A stretch of DNA of 16,949 nucleotides from Stramenopiles sp. TOSAG23-3 (Eukaryota > Sar): NCBI GenBank assembly GCA_900128585.1, contig LT642469.1:1-16949 (forward strand), given 5' to 3'. The notes under the pieces are model-generated. The model worked only from the letters and a program-made list of their open reading frames with translations. It ran no database searches and was not told the origin of the DNA. Positions 6,533 through 15,095 of the stretch are shown one piece after another. How positions within the stretch are numbered: the first letter of the stretch is position 1; each line of letters begins with the position of its first letter. Made by a program: the position numbers and the translations under genes.

Positions 6533-8350
6533 TTACATGACACTGTACGCTGGGCCGCCTCCACCCTCCGGGACAGTCCAGTTAATGTACTCTTCGGGCA
6601 TTTTGATAGAACAGCACTTGCAATGAATGCAATTTTGCGAATTAATGACTAGCTCTGGCTCATCCCCTTCCGTGTTGTACTCATACACACGAGCTGGGCA
6701 AAACCTTGTCTCTGGCGCGGCAAACTCTTGCATGGAGATTTTCTCCGGGACGTGCTTCAAATCCTCCTTGATTCTCAAATGCGACGGCTGGTCAGCATGG
6801 TTCGTGCCAGACCTCGCAAGGTTACTGAGCAGGTCAAAGGACAGGACGCCGTCCGGTTTTGGGTAGTCAATCGGCTGGAAGGCGTCTTTCTTTCCCGTGG
6901 TTTCGCAGTCGACGTGGGAATGATGGAACGTCCACGGCTCCATCCCTTTCAAAATGTGCCCGGTCAAACCACTGTACATGAAACCAGCGTATAAACCTTT
7001 TTCAAACATAGGCTTGCAGTTGCGAACTTCCTTCAGCTCGCTCCACACCCAGCTGTTCTCAAGGTTGGTTTGGTACGCGTCAACTTCCAACCCGCTCAGA
7101 GAACCGTCTTCGACGTCCGTGGGCGATCCATCGGCTGCCAAGCGCTCGAACACGGACTCGGCGGCGACCATGCCGCTCTTGATGGCCGTGTGGGTCCCCT
7201 TTACTTTTATTACGTTGACAAACCCCGCCGAGCACCCGATCAAGGCCCCCCCGGGAAACGTCAATTTCGGGATGGACTGGAAGCCGCCCTCGTTGATCAC
7301 GCGACCACCATAAGAAATGCATTTTCCGCCCTCGAGGTGTGGTGCGATCGAGGGGTGGTGCTTGAAGCGCTGGAACTCTTCGTAAGGGCTCAAGTATGGG
7401 TTCTGGTAGTCCAGGCCTACGACAAAGCCAACCAGGACGAGGTTCGGCTCCATGTGGTAGAGGAACGAGCCACCGTAGGTTGCCGTGTCCAACGGCCAGC
7501 CAAAAGTATGCTGGATAGTGCCGGCCTTGAATTTGTCGTTCTTTTCCGTATCTATCTCCCACACTTCCTTCACCCCGAGGCCGTACACTTGGGGGTCTTT
7601 GCCTTCCCGCAAGTTGAATTTTGAAATGATTTCCTCGCTGCAGGATCCACGGGCCCCTTCCGCAAACAAGGTCTGCTTTCCGTGAAGCTCCATGCCGCGC
7701 TCGAACGAATCCTTCGGGGTCCCGTCCTTGTTGATACCGACGTCCCGCGTCGCGATCCCTTTGACGTGGCCAGTCTCCTCGTCGTAGACGACTTCGCTGG
7801 CAGAGAACCCTGGGTAAATCTCTACCCCTAGGCCTTCCGCCTGCTCCCCCATCCAACGGACAACTTGGGAAAGACTCGTAATGTAGTTCCCGTCGTTGTG
7901 CAACGTGGACGGGAGGAGGAAGTTTGGCACTGCCACCGACCCTGTTTCGGTCAGGAACAGGAAAGTATCCTCTTTCGCCGGGGTGTCGAGCGGCGCACCC
8001 AGCTCCTTCCAGTCTGGCATGAGCTCGTCCAAACCTTTTGGTTCGAATACGTTCCCTGACAAGATGTGTGCGCCCACTTCTGCGGCCTTCTCAATGACGC
8101 ACACGGATATGGCGTTTCCGGTCTCCGCCTCTAGTTGCTTCAACCGAATCGCAGCGGACAGACCTGCTGGCCCGCCGCCCACGATGACTACGTCGTACTC
8201 CATGGCGTATCGCTCTGCTTGCATCGGGTCCTCCTCCGCGGAGGAGAACGAGCGCGTGCCAACAGGCCGCAGGACGCTGGGCGCCCTTCGAGAACGAAGG
8301 CGGTGGCCAGCACCTTTGGAGAGGCTCCCACTTAGTGTACGCAAAAACAT
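6533..8350 (-). CDS. ETFDH: Electron transfer flavoprotein-ubiquinone oxidoreductase, mitochondrial
   Basis: The protein has 605 residues from the ATG at 8350-8348. The open frame reaches 8386, but only from a GTG. The enzyme passes electrons from reduced ETF (fatty-acid and amino-acid oxidation) to ubiquinone at the inner mitochondrial membrane, using FAD and a 4Fe-4S cluster. Residues 1-38 are an Arg/Ser-rich, acid-free presequence ending RSFSS. The FAD dinucleotide-binding motif is [10 protein letters not shown] (54-63). The family hallmark [19 protein letters not shown] follows, and the [20 protein letters not shown] segment is also typical. The C-terminal cluster domain has Cys551, Cys574, Cys577 and Cys580 in CPARVYEY and NCIHCKCC, followed by the family ending [14 protein letters not shown]. 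An extra Cys579 sits inside the last CxxC. The length matches the family (about 600-617) and no part is missing. A very secure assignment. Confidence 0.98.
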   Translation of the reverse strand: MFLRTLSGSLSKGAGHRLRSRRAPSVLRPVGTRSFSSAEEDPMQAERYAMEYDVVIVGGGPAGLSAAIRLKQLEAETGNAISVCVIEKAAEVGAHILSGNVFEPKGLDELMPDWKELGAPLDTPAKEDTFLFLTETGSVAVPNFLLPSTLHNDGNYITSLSQVVRWMGEQAEGLGVEIYPGFSASEVVYDEETGHVKGIATRDVGINKDGTPKDSFERGMELHGKQTLFAEGARGSCSEEIISKFNLREGKDPQVYGLGVKEVWEIDTEKNDKFKAGTIQHTFGWPLDTATYGGSFLYHMEPNLVLVGFVVGLDYQNPYLSPYEEFQRFKHHPSIAPHLEGGKCISYGGRVINEGGFQSIPKLTFPGGALIGCSAGFVNVIKVKGTHTAIKSGMVAAESVFERLAADGSPTDVEDGSLSGLEVDAYQTNLENSWVWSELKEVRNCKPMFEKGLYAGFMYSGLTGHILKGMEPWTFHHSHVDCETTGKKDAFQPIDYPKPDGVLSFDLLSNLARSGTNHADQPSHLRIKEDLKHVPEKISMQEFAAPETRFCPARVYEYNTEGDEPELVINSQNCIHCKCCSIKMPEEYINWTVPEGGGGPAYSVM

Positions 8351-8962
8351 GCTGCTGTATGTAGTTGTTGTTATAAACGTTTGCACAGTTTTTCCTTTCT
8401 TAGAAAAGCTGCAGTAGACTATCTAACAATATAATAGAAGAATCGAAATCGTCCGTTCAAATACTTTCCTCCGTCTCCTTCTTCTTTTTTTTTTATCGTT
8501 TCTTCGTTCCGTGTGATTAGTCATTTAATTATACACCGAAACCAATCTTCTTCTTTCTTGTTGTTGGAGCCCAGCGGGAGAAGAAGAAGAATTGAGATAA
8601 AAAATGATAATTTTAAATTAAGATAGGAATACAATGGGAAAATTAAAAATAAGTGAGAAGATGACTCGACGGCTCCTGACGGGTGGACTCAGGATATAAA
8701 TAAAAGTCAAGTTTAAATTTCTTTAAGTCCCTATTCATTTTGATTTAATATACAATTCAAGTACAAATTAATAACACTATATATACGGTTCAACAAGTTC
8801 TCATTGTGGCGCGGCTGATTTCGTTAACCACATGTTAATAATTTGTTGTATCATTGAAGATAATACATGTGCGTGTGAGTGTATATATTTGCTTAAATTC
8901 TTTAAGTCTGGCGGGCGAAGGCACAGCTGCTGCGAAGGACCGACCAATGCTTTCCTAGACGT
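8351..8962. other. Intergenic region upstream of ETFDH
   Basis: These 612 bp are AT-rich and hold the ETFDH promoter on the left and the 3' end of the coiled-coil gene on the right. A T/C-rich tract lies at 8464-8502. A near-repeat TTAAATT(T)CTTTAAGTC occurs near 8712 and 8893. A short GC-richer patch at about 8908-8955 lies just past the coiled-coil gene stop and is probably 3' UTR. No RNA gene or coding frame recognised. Confidence 0.5.
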
Positions 8963-9445
8963 TTAAAAGGTTTGTTTTTTCAATCGTGAAGAGTTGTTGA
9001 GGCGCCGTGGCGTGGAGCCCCTGTACGACCTGCTCCCCATTGGAGAGCGTCCTGGGGGCATATTTTTGTATTTTGGTGGGCTCTTTGTTCCAGGGGAAAA
9101 ATCGTCGATTCCTATGTATTGTTTCAGGGCTCTGATTTCCATTTCTGCTTTGTCGACACGCGCTTGTAAAGACGCGCGAGCTAACTCTACTTTCTCTATT
9201 TGTGTTCGTAAAAGTTTTCTTTCCTTGTCCGCCGCTTCGTCGTGCTGCGTAACAATGACGCGAAGGTCCTTAACCTGCCGTTCTGCTGCCATGCGCGCTC
9301 GCATTTCCATTTCCAAGGCCTCCTTCAACCGGACACGCCCCGTGCTGGAATTACCAGCTTCCTCTGAGATGGCATCCAGGGCAATCTGATGCTTTTCTTT
9401 TATCTCATCGTGGACTTGCAACACTTGCTGTTGCAAAGACAACAT
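8963..9445 (-). CDS. Small coiled-coil protein with basic Ser/Pro/Arg tail, unknown function
   Basis: The protein has 160 residues from the ATG at 9445-9443. Residues 1-30 are Gln/Glu-rich and helical in character (LSLQQQVLQVHDEIKEKHQ). Residues 38-113 form a long charged heptad-like helix (GRVRLKEALEMEMRARMAAE, then KLLRTQIEKVELARASLQAR and KAEMEIRALKQYIG), a likely coiled coil. From about 117 the chain becomes disordered, basic and rich in Ser, Pro, Gly and Arg (GTKSPPKYK, RSPMGSRSYRG, TPRRLNNSSRLKKQTF). The SP and TP pairs could be phosphorylation sites, which is inference. There is no signal peptide or membrane segment. The layout fits a small cytoskeletal, centriolar or flagellar scaffold protein, but there is no motif specific enough to name a family. 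An overlapping minus-strand frame at 9405-9665 is not credible. Confidence 0.75.
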   Translation of the reverse strand: MLSLQQQVLQVHDEIKEKHQIALDAISEEAGNSSTGRVRLKEALEMEMRARMAAERQVKDLRVIVTQHDEAADKERKLLRTQIEKVELARASLQARVDKAEMEIRALKQYIGIDDFSPGTKSPPKYKNMPPGRSPMGSRSYRGSTPRRLNNSSRLKKQTF

Positions 9446-10064
9446 AACGATGCTCCGACTCTTTTATCAGGGGGACACAAAGTTCGTTGTTCGGAAACGA
9501 ATGATAAATTGACGCGTTGCACCACAATCGACGGGTTCTTTCTTTCCTGCAAAGAGTAATACCAACCACGTTTTCAGTTAGATGCATAAATTGAAAGCCT
9601 ATAAAAACAATCTGAAACGTGAGGGTTTTGATACATGTCCTACATATAATAAATAACAAAATCAATATGTAATTCTTTGCATGAATATATGTGACTGATG
9701 ATAATAATGATTTCTATTGTGTGTATATATATATAATATAATATTTCTATATGTTATTCGTTATCTATTGTGAGTACCCGTACACACTGTAATAGTAGCT
9801 AATATATTTAGCTATACATAAACACAACAAGGAACTAACTCTAATTCGTTGTATTTTTTAAAGACACCAAAGAAGGAAGGTCTAAAAATTAAAAAATAAT
9901 ATTTAAGAAGGTCTAAAAATAACTCCGTCGTTTCAGAAAAAAGTATTATTAAATATTTATTCATTATACCAAGTAGACACTACCGGTACCGTATTAAAAT
10001 AACAGCCGCCAATTTTCTTGATTTAAAACATTTTCATTTTTGAATCACTTAGGTGCTTTGTTAT
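9446..10064. other. AT-rich intergenic region
   Basis: This holds the coiled-coil gene promoter and the SEC14-GOLD 3' end. It includes TA-rich simple sequence at 9721-9745, a short repeat GAAGGTCTAAAAAT (about 9876 and 9907), and an inverted copy of the repeat family seen at 6018-6475 (9997-10025). TTTATT near 9955 could be a minus-strand poly(A) signal for the SEC14-GOLD gene. No gene seen. Confidence 0.5.
9997..10025 (-). repeat. Inverted, isolated copy of the AAAATTGGCTGTTAT repeat
   Basis: Read on the minus strand this gives AAATCAAGAAAATTGG, then CG, then GCTGTTATTTT. It is the same element as at 6018-6475, with a 2-bp insertion in the core. It lies about 40 bp past the stop codon of the SEC14-GOLD gene, in the sense direction of that gene. 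This shows the element is dispersed and not only local. Confidence 0.75.
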
Positions 10065-11423
10065 TTAGATTTTTTCTCCTTGATTCAATGTAGTCACCAT
10101 AAATCGATACAGTACGTCCTTTGAATACACCCAGGCAAATGAGTTGTCAAAATTAACAGCAATTTCTGTTTCGTCGTTTTCCGTTGCGGTGAACTGAAAC
10201 GGCACGCTCCATCCGTCTTCGGCAGTGAGCCTGGTTTTTGGGACAATCTCTGCTCCATTTGCGGACACGGAATAATCTATGCAGTCCGAATTCTCCATCA
10301 TTTTGAACTCGAAAATGCACGTCTCCCCTTTCTTGATAGTTTTGGACACGGTTTCTGCAGTTGACACATGAAACTGCATGACACCCTCTTTGCCCAGCAA
10401 GTCTTCCCCCAAAACCTCGCCCATCGTTCCGATCCCATGCTCCCATTTCGCCGTGGACGACCCCCCAATAAAATCTGGTATCTGGCCCAGATCAATCTCC
10501 TTCCCCATGGCCTCCAGCCAGGATTCACGGTTCGAAAACGCTTTTAACTTTCCACGTGTTCGTGGCGGCAAAAATTTCGAAATGATGGTAATTCCCGCCG
10601 ACATCCACCATGGAGCATTCACGAAATAGATGGTCTTAGTGGCCTCTGGAAAGTTGTCCAACGCTTGAAATCCCGCAAGAATGTACTGCATGAATGGCCA
10701 GTTCGCCCTGGCGCGCGTCAAGCCAGAGTCCTTTAAATCCCAGACTTGAATTACACCCATATGGGTGACCCCTGCCTGCTGCGCCAACTTTGCGGCGTGA
10801 AGTCCGTTCCTAATCGCTTTTAAGAAGAACTGCCTGACCCAAGCGTTCACACCTGGCCCTCTTGGCCAGCCTTTACCACTATCTACGAGCTCGCCGAGCG
10901 TTTGCACGTCCGATTCAAGGCCTTTCATTTTGTTCGAAACGCCGACGTCGTCAAGGTACCCGTACCGAATGTATAGTACAGGGGCTCCTCGTTTGTCGAA
11001 CCCGAAAGGGCCGTACGGGCGCGTGGCGAAGTGCTCTTTGTCTTCCCGGGAATCTTCGACTTCTGCTTGCCGCATTATGTCCCAGAAATCGCCCTTCATC
11101 CGACGGCCGGTCGCGAATTTATTCCCGAACCAGTCGATGCTGTTTCGTATCATCTCGAACGCTTTTTCTTCGTTCAAGTCCCGAGCGCGCAGAAACTTCA
11201 ACAGAGTCCCGCGTTTGTAAAAGTGCGCTCTCCAATTGTCAGGAGGGCGCTCGATGCCGTAGCTTTCCAACATTTTTTTTCGCAATCCAGGGATGAGTCC
11301 AAGCTCCTTCTCACTAGCGCCCTCCGGCTCCAAGTCAGGGCCTTTGTGCCACAGGTCCTTCAGCTGGTCCGCCAAGAGGACAGACGACCCGGCGCCAGCT
11401 TCGTTCACGGCAAGGGCAGACAT
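10065..11423 (-). CDS. SEC14-like (CRAL-TRIO) lipid-transfer protein with C-terminal GOLD domain
   Basis: The protein has 452 residues from the ATG at 11423-11421; the frame extends to 11444 only through a TTG. Residues 68-100 form the CRAL-TRIO N-terminal helix (GTLLKFLRARDLNEEKAFEM). Residues 135-320 form the lipid-binding CRAL-TRIO domain, including VIQVWDLKDSGL (224-235), the LDNFPEATKTIYFVNAPWWM stretch (255-274) and KFLPPRTRGKLKAF (283-296). Residues 350-445 form a GOLD domain ending FDNSFAWVYSKDVLYRFMV (425-443). This order matches the animal SEC14L and plant patellin families, which bind phosphoinositides, phosphatidylcholine or tocopherol-type lipids and act in lipid exchange or membrane traffic. 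There is no signal peptide or membrane segment, so it is probably cytosolic and peripheral. It is divergent from the PDCT-like lipid gene. The ligand cannot be read from the sequence. Confidence 0.92.
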   Translation of the reverse strand: MSALAVNEAGAGSSVLLADQLKDLWHKGPDLEPEGASEKELGLIPGLRKKMLESYGIERPPDNWRAHFYKRGTLLKFLRARDLNEEKAFEMIRNSIDWFGNKFATGRRMKGDFWDIMRQAEVEDSREDKEHFATRPYGPFGFDKRGAPVLYIRYGYLDDVGVSNKMKGLESDVQTLGELVDSGKGWPRGPGVNAWVRQFFLKAIRNGLHAAKLAQQAGVTHMGVIQVWDLKDSGLTRARANWPFMQYILAGFQALDNFPEATKTIYFVNAPWWMSAGITIISKFLPPRTRGKLKAFSNRESWLEAMGKEIDLGQIPDFIGGSSTAKWEHGIGTMGEVLGEDLLGKEGVMQFHVSTAETVSKTIKKGETCIFEFKMMENSDCIDYSVSANGAEIVPKTRLTAEDGWSVPFQFTATENDETEIAVNFDNSFAWVYSKDVLYRFMVTTLNQGEKI

Positions 11424-12259
11424 GGTAGTTTCAAAAGTTAACAATCGTTAAATAATAAAACCTTACCTCGTGTTTTTTACGTATACGTACCTACCAAATT
11501 CAAAGCTTGCTATTTCTTCCCGTTTCCGCATACAATATATGTATAAAATTTAAATATGTATTTGTTCGTTCATCGTCTTCTTTTTTTTTTTTAGTTGTTC
11601 TTCCTTTCAAAATAATTTCTTCTCTTCAACCACCCCTCGCCCCGTCGTTCTCGACAGACCTTTTCTGTCTGTAACTCCTCCTCCTCCTCCTCTAAAATAA
11701 TTTTTTACTTTTTAATGTCTAGTATAATATAATATATACACAGCAGCATATAGTTTCAGCACCATTTTTTTTTTATCGAGCGGATGATGATCAGCACTCG
11801 GAGTTATTAGTCTATAATAGTAGCACTCGTAGTCTGTTCAAAAATATCCCCGGCGGTTGATGATTGATGATTAGATATTTATTGTACAATATCTTCTTCT
11901 CTCTCTCTTCTCTTCGTAAAATCGTCCCTCCTTCTTCTTCTTCTTTTTCTTTTTTTTCTCTTCTTCTTTTTCTTCTTCTTCTTCTTCTTCTTCTTCATCA
12001 TTCTCTTCCTTCTTCTTCATTCTCTTCCTTCTTCTATTATTCTTCTTGATGAATATTATCATGCGGTTTCATTTCTTCATCATGATTCTTCGGATTCCAT
12101 TTCCAATTCTTAAACGAATGAAAATGATAATCCAATAGAAACAGGGATGGTTGAGTATCTGATTCTTAAAATATCCACATTTGTATTAGCTTGAAGTACA
12201 ATCTTCCTGAAAGGAGAGACAAAACGCACTGCCGGCTGTCCCTTTGGAAACGCGCAACA
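11424..12259. promoter_or_regulatory. Divergent intergenic region between SEC14-GOLD and PDCT-like genes
   Basis: These 836 bp should contain both promoters. They are AT-rich with T-runs and short CTCCTCCTCC stretches (near 11676-11692). A long polypyrimidine tract lies at about 11888-12046. The 60 bases before the PDCT start are less AT-rich and free of stops upstream to 12191, but have no ATG, so they are probably 5' UTR. Confidence 0.5.
11888..12046 (+). repeat. Long polypyrimidine (TTC/TCC) tract
   Basis: About 160 bp, nearly all C and T on the plus strand, built of TTC triplets, T-runs and TCTC. It includes a 19-bp tandem unit (CATTCTCTTCCTTCTTCT at 11999 and 12018). The Lys/Glu-only minus-strand frame at 11871-12062 is an artefact of it. 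Homopurine/homopyrimidine mirror tracts can form triplex (H-DNA) and exclude nucleosomes; whether this one does is inference. Confidence 0.9.
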
Positions 12260-13399
12260 ATGCCAGTCAGGAAGCGGTCTTCTACGAACAATAGCCGTGC
12301 GAAGAAAACCAAACCGGTCGAAGCGCAAGCTTCGGGTGAAGATAATCGTGAATACACATGGCAAGTCATCCGCCCATTATTAGTGTTGTGCATAGCCGGG
12401 GTCGTTATGAACTTGTGCATGTACGTCGAGGCGCACCCTACAGGGGGCAACCCGGCTGGGGACGCGACGCAGATCTTGGACACTGGGTTTGTGTTGACCG
12501 TAAAGTCGCACGCGTTTCTAGAGAAAAACCCTTTGATTAACGACATTGCCGCCTTTGCAAATTCAGTGCTGGTCGTAGCGGTGCTGACGTACGTCCTATA
12601 CGTGACGCTGTGGATAGGAGACTTTGGGCTTGCGTTTCGCCTTCTCTTCAGTCAGTTCTTTAGAGCATATTGCGGCTGGGTTACTTACCTCCCGCCGAGC
12701 AAAGAATTTTTACAGTCCCAGTACGACGTGCCGGAAATTCTAACCAGTGGGGCCATGAATGCCATGTTGAGGCTTCAGTTTCCCGTGACATCTGTTACAA
12801 ATTCTTCGGAAGCGCTGAGCCCATTCGTTAGCTTCTTTAGCGGCCACGTGGCGAACGTTGTTATCGTTGCCAACCATATGTACCACAACGGCAATAAAAG
12901 TTTGGGCCTTTGGGCACACTTCTTCAACGCACTCCAAATTTATCGATTGCTTGCCACAAGAGGCCATTACAGCATCGACATTATTGTAGGCTGGATCGTT
13001 GCGGTTTACGTGTCAAACCCAGCTGAACGCGTGGGGTTGTACTTTTCTACGGTTTCCAGGGAAGAACTGGTCAAACGAATGCTGCGGAAAAGAAAGTCGC
13101 CGCTTCGATGGTTCGAGCGCTTGGTCGACGCGGATCAAAACTCTTTCCCCCAGTTACGCAGGACGCCGGAGAAACCCGTACTCAGAAAATTTGTGGAAGG
13201 CGTGGCAGAGAAAGCAAACGAGGCGATCGAAGTGAATAGAAATAACATGAAAGATGTTCTTGATGATTTGCAGGCACAACACCACAAAAATGTTTCCGTG
13301 CTAAAGGAGGCGTTCAAGACAGGGAGCTTGCGGGATTTGCAGATCTCCTCCGAGGGTATTAAGTTGAAGTTACAGCGAGTAACCGAGAGAGTGCGGTAA
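12260..13399 (+). CDS. PDCT: Phosphatidylcholine:diacylglycerol cholinephosphotransferase-like (ROD1/PAP2-type) membrane enzyme
   Basis: The protein has 379 residues from the ATG at 12260 (context CAACAATG). The frame is open back to 12191, but only from a TTG. The N-terminus (1-30) is basic and hydrophilic. Membrane segments lie near 36-56, 97-118, 122-140, 187-205, 215-230 and 238-252. The key motifs are FFSGHVA (192-198, His196) and RLLATRGHYSIDIIVG (229-244, His236, Asp240). These match plant ROD1 (FFSGHVAG and RLLGTRGHYTIDLAVG) and the related sphingomyelin-synthase/PAP2_C group, where the two His and the Asp form the active site. The WVTYLPPSKEFLQS segment (140-153) also matches ROD1. 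PDCT swaps phosphocholine between PC and DAG in the ER, feeding modified fatty acids into triacylglycerol. The protein is longer than plant ROD1 by a charged C-terminal tail of about 125 residues. A sphingomyelin- or inositolphosphoceramide-synthase-like activity is a possible alternative. Confidence 0.88.
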   Translation: MPVRKRSSTNNSRAKKTKPVEAQASGEDNREYTWQVIRPLLVLCIAGVVMNLCMYVEAHPTGGNPAGDATQILDTGFVLTVKSHAFLEKNPLINDIAAFANSVLVVAVLTYVLYVTLWIGDFGLAFRLLFSQFFRAYCGWVTYLPPSKEFLQSQYDVPEILTSGAMNAMLRLQFPVTSVTNSSEALSPFVSFFSGHVANVVIVANHMYHNGNKSLGLWAHFFNALQIYRLLATRGHYSIDIIVGWIVAVYVSNPAERVGLYFSTVSREELVKRMLRKRKSPLRWFERLVDADQNSFPQLRRTPEKPVLRKFVEGVAEKANEAIEVNRNNMKDVLDDLQAQHHKNVSVLKEAFKTGSLRDLQISSEGIKLKLQRVTERVR

Positions 13400-13682
13400 A
13401 GGGTGGTTCAGGCGAGGACTTACTCCTACTTTGTACTTTCGTAAGGCGTAAACCGTTGAACCCGAACCTCTCTTAATTCGTACAAAGTATTAATACAATT
13501 CCCATGTCTTACTGTGGTAAAATCGTTCAATAAAAGAATTAATTTAAGAGTGTAATTAAAATTAAGAATTTTTATATTTTTACAAAAGTACTTCGTAAAA
13601 TGAAGTCTCAGAATAATCTCACATTTTTTTAAAAGTGAATTAAATCACCACAAGTAATTGCAATTTTCGCATCGAATTTCTT
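13400..13682. other. Convergent 3' intergenic region
   Basis: These 283 bp lie between two converging genes and hold both 3' ends. AT-rich, no gene seen. A poly(A) signal for the PDCT-like gene is listed separately. Confidence 0.6.
13529..13534 (+). terminator. AATAAA poly(A) signal for the PDCT-like gene
   Basis: A canonical AATAAA lies 130 bp past the PDCT stop codon, followed by AT-rich sequence. The call rests on motif and position only. Confidence 0.45.
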
Positions 13683-14594
13683 TCAGTGGCCAAGTTTCCT
13701 GTACAGTCGATAGACACGACGCGAGTTCTGCGTTCGACGACTTGAAATTGGTCTGCCACTAGGTGGAGGATGTACTATCCCCCTGATAAATATCTTTTCT
13801 TTGTGACTATTTCTCACTGATTTTCTAAATTTTTGTAGATCAAAATAAGGAAGATTTGTGGTTGTTCTCGGCCTCGCAAACAATTGACGCGGGAGTGCAA
13901 CGGTAGCCTCAGGCCTCGCCGGAACTACAAGGATAGGTCGAGGTGGGGAACCCCTGCGACCTTGAACGTTGAATGACTTGGGTGTTCTTGATCTAAATGC
14001 ACTCTCCGCACCATGAATTTTAATTCTACTTTTATTCGGACGGGAAATGTTGTAAGCGCATGGGGACGGTAAGCTGGCGCTGCTGGACTTGGTGAATCTA
14101 GGGCTGGTGCCGAACTTGAAGGCTGCCGATCGACGCTTTCCGTTGAGGACTTCAACATTATTGCTCCTTGTTGCCGTTTTGCCGGCGTTTGACCGCTGCT
14201 GAGTGGACACCAGTAGGGATGCTTTGCTTGCATTCACAGCGTCACTCTTTTTTAACGGGCGTCGGTTGACAGAGTATGGTACGAGTCCTCTGATTGTTCG
14301 TCCACGTTCCAAGTCTAAAATGCTGAGGCTTTGATATTCCGTTTCTTTTTGTAAAACCAAGCTCGAAATTACCGTACTCCGTATAGGCGAATACACAACG
14401 GGGTATGAGGGGGCATCCGTACTTTTTACAGAAAACCTTATGTTTGGAATGCCCCCGACAGGCAAAGCAGGAGCCATTTTATACGTTCCACTTGCCTTGC
14501 GCATGGTGGATGGCTTCTTCTCCGCATACATACGGGGGGACGTTGGGCATTTCGAACATGACAATAAAAATGATGAATTCTTCTTTCCAGCCAT
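13683..14594 (-). CDS. Basic, probably disordered protein with a weak SHIPPO (sperm-tail PG-rich) motif
   Basis: The protein has 303 residues from the ATG at 14594-14592. It is very rich in Ser, Arg, Lys and Pro, with few hydrophobic stretches, and is probably largely disordered. Residues 161-182 (FGTSPRF, then PSPCAYNI) resemble one SHIPPO/STPGR unit, where FG(T/S)xPRF is followed by PGPGxY. Here the PGPG is PSPC. Weaker look-alikes are FRSRTPKSF (200-208) and IPNIRF with DAPSYPVVY (49-68). Family knowledge: SHIPPO-repeat proteins bind microtubules in cilia and flagella as inner microtubule proteins or outer-dense-fibre parts. If right, this is an axonemal or cytoskeletal protein of a flagellated cell. 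The C-terminus (about 270-303) is extremely basic. No domain beyond this is recognised. The coding call is fairly secure because of length and composition; the family name is tentative. Confidence 0.7.
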   Translation of the reverse strand: MAGKKNSSFLLSCSKCPTSPRMYAEKKPSTMRKASGTYKMAPALPVGGIPNIRFSVKSTDAPSYPVVYSPIRSTVISSLVLQKETEYQSLSILDLERGRTIRGLVPYSVNRRPLKKSDAVNASKASLLVSTQQRSNAGKTATRSNNVEVLNGKRRSAAFKFGTSPRFTKSSSASLPSPCAYNISRPNKSRIKIHGAESAFRSRTPKSFNVQGRRGSPPRPILVVPARPEATVALPRQLFARPRTTTNLPYFDLQKFRKSVRNSHKEKIFIRGIVHPPPSGRPISSRRTQNSRRVYRLYRKLGH

Positions 14595-15095
14595 CGCGCA
14601 CGCCGATTCCTCTTTTTCTCTTTACCTCTGTGCTGCCCTTTCGTATTCAATTCCCTGCATGGCAAAGATATTTTAAATCCTCGTCCTATTTCATGCGACA
14701 TTTACATTTTTTCATTCAATAAAAGTATATGTAAAATAAGTGTTGTTGTAACGAATAATATAATAAATTGTGTTGTACGACCACAGCAGAGGAGAGGGGT
14801 AAAAATAAAAAATTTAAATAAAAATATAATAAAATAATAACAAAAGAAGGAGGTGTTGTACATACTATACTGTAGAACTCATTCTTTTGAAAGAATAAAC
14901 CAGGAGGGAAGGACGGTATTATATGGTATTATATTTTACAGGAAGGAGGTATTAATGATATAGGAGGTAAAAAAAATTTATTAAATATACCTGGTTCGTG
15001 ACGGTATTTATTAATATTTAGTTTTTTTTAATCCTTTTTATTACTACAAAAAGGAGTATTAAAATATTATTGAAAATAAATTGTAAAATTAGTTC
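14595..15095. other. AT-rich intergenic region
   Basis: About 500 bp hold the promoter of the 303-residue gene and the metaxin 3' end. The DNA is A/T-rich with scattered AGGAGG/GGAAGG purine clusters (14840-14970) and a GGTATTATAT doublet near 14926-14937. A minus-strand AATAAA (TTTATT at 15037-15042, another at 15007-15012) lies 54-84 bp past the metaxin stop and is a plausible poly(A) signal. No gene seen. Confidence 0.55.

Noticed and set aside
7080-7856. 258-codon frame inside ETFDH on the same strand
   Set aside because: It is a shifted-frame shadow of ETFDH with Arg/Gly-rich, domain-free translation.
8351-8386. Longer ETFDH start at 8386
   Set aside because: That codon is GTG. The ATG at 8350 begins a good mitochondrial presequence.
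9405-9665. Minus-strand 86-codon frame overlapping the coiled-coil gene
   Set aside because: It is mostly in AT-rich gap DNA and overlaps the better-supported 160-residue gene; no protein features.
11424-11444. Longer N-terminus for the SEC14-GOLD protein
   Set aside because: The only codon available at the far end is TTG; the ATG at 11423 is in frame and fits.
11871-12062. Minus-strand frame rich in Glu and Lys
   Set aside because: It is a translation of the TTC/TCC simple-sequence tract, not a gene.
12191-12259. Longer N-terminus for the PDCT-like protein
   Set aside because: The frame is open but starts at TTG with no ATG before 12260.
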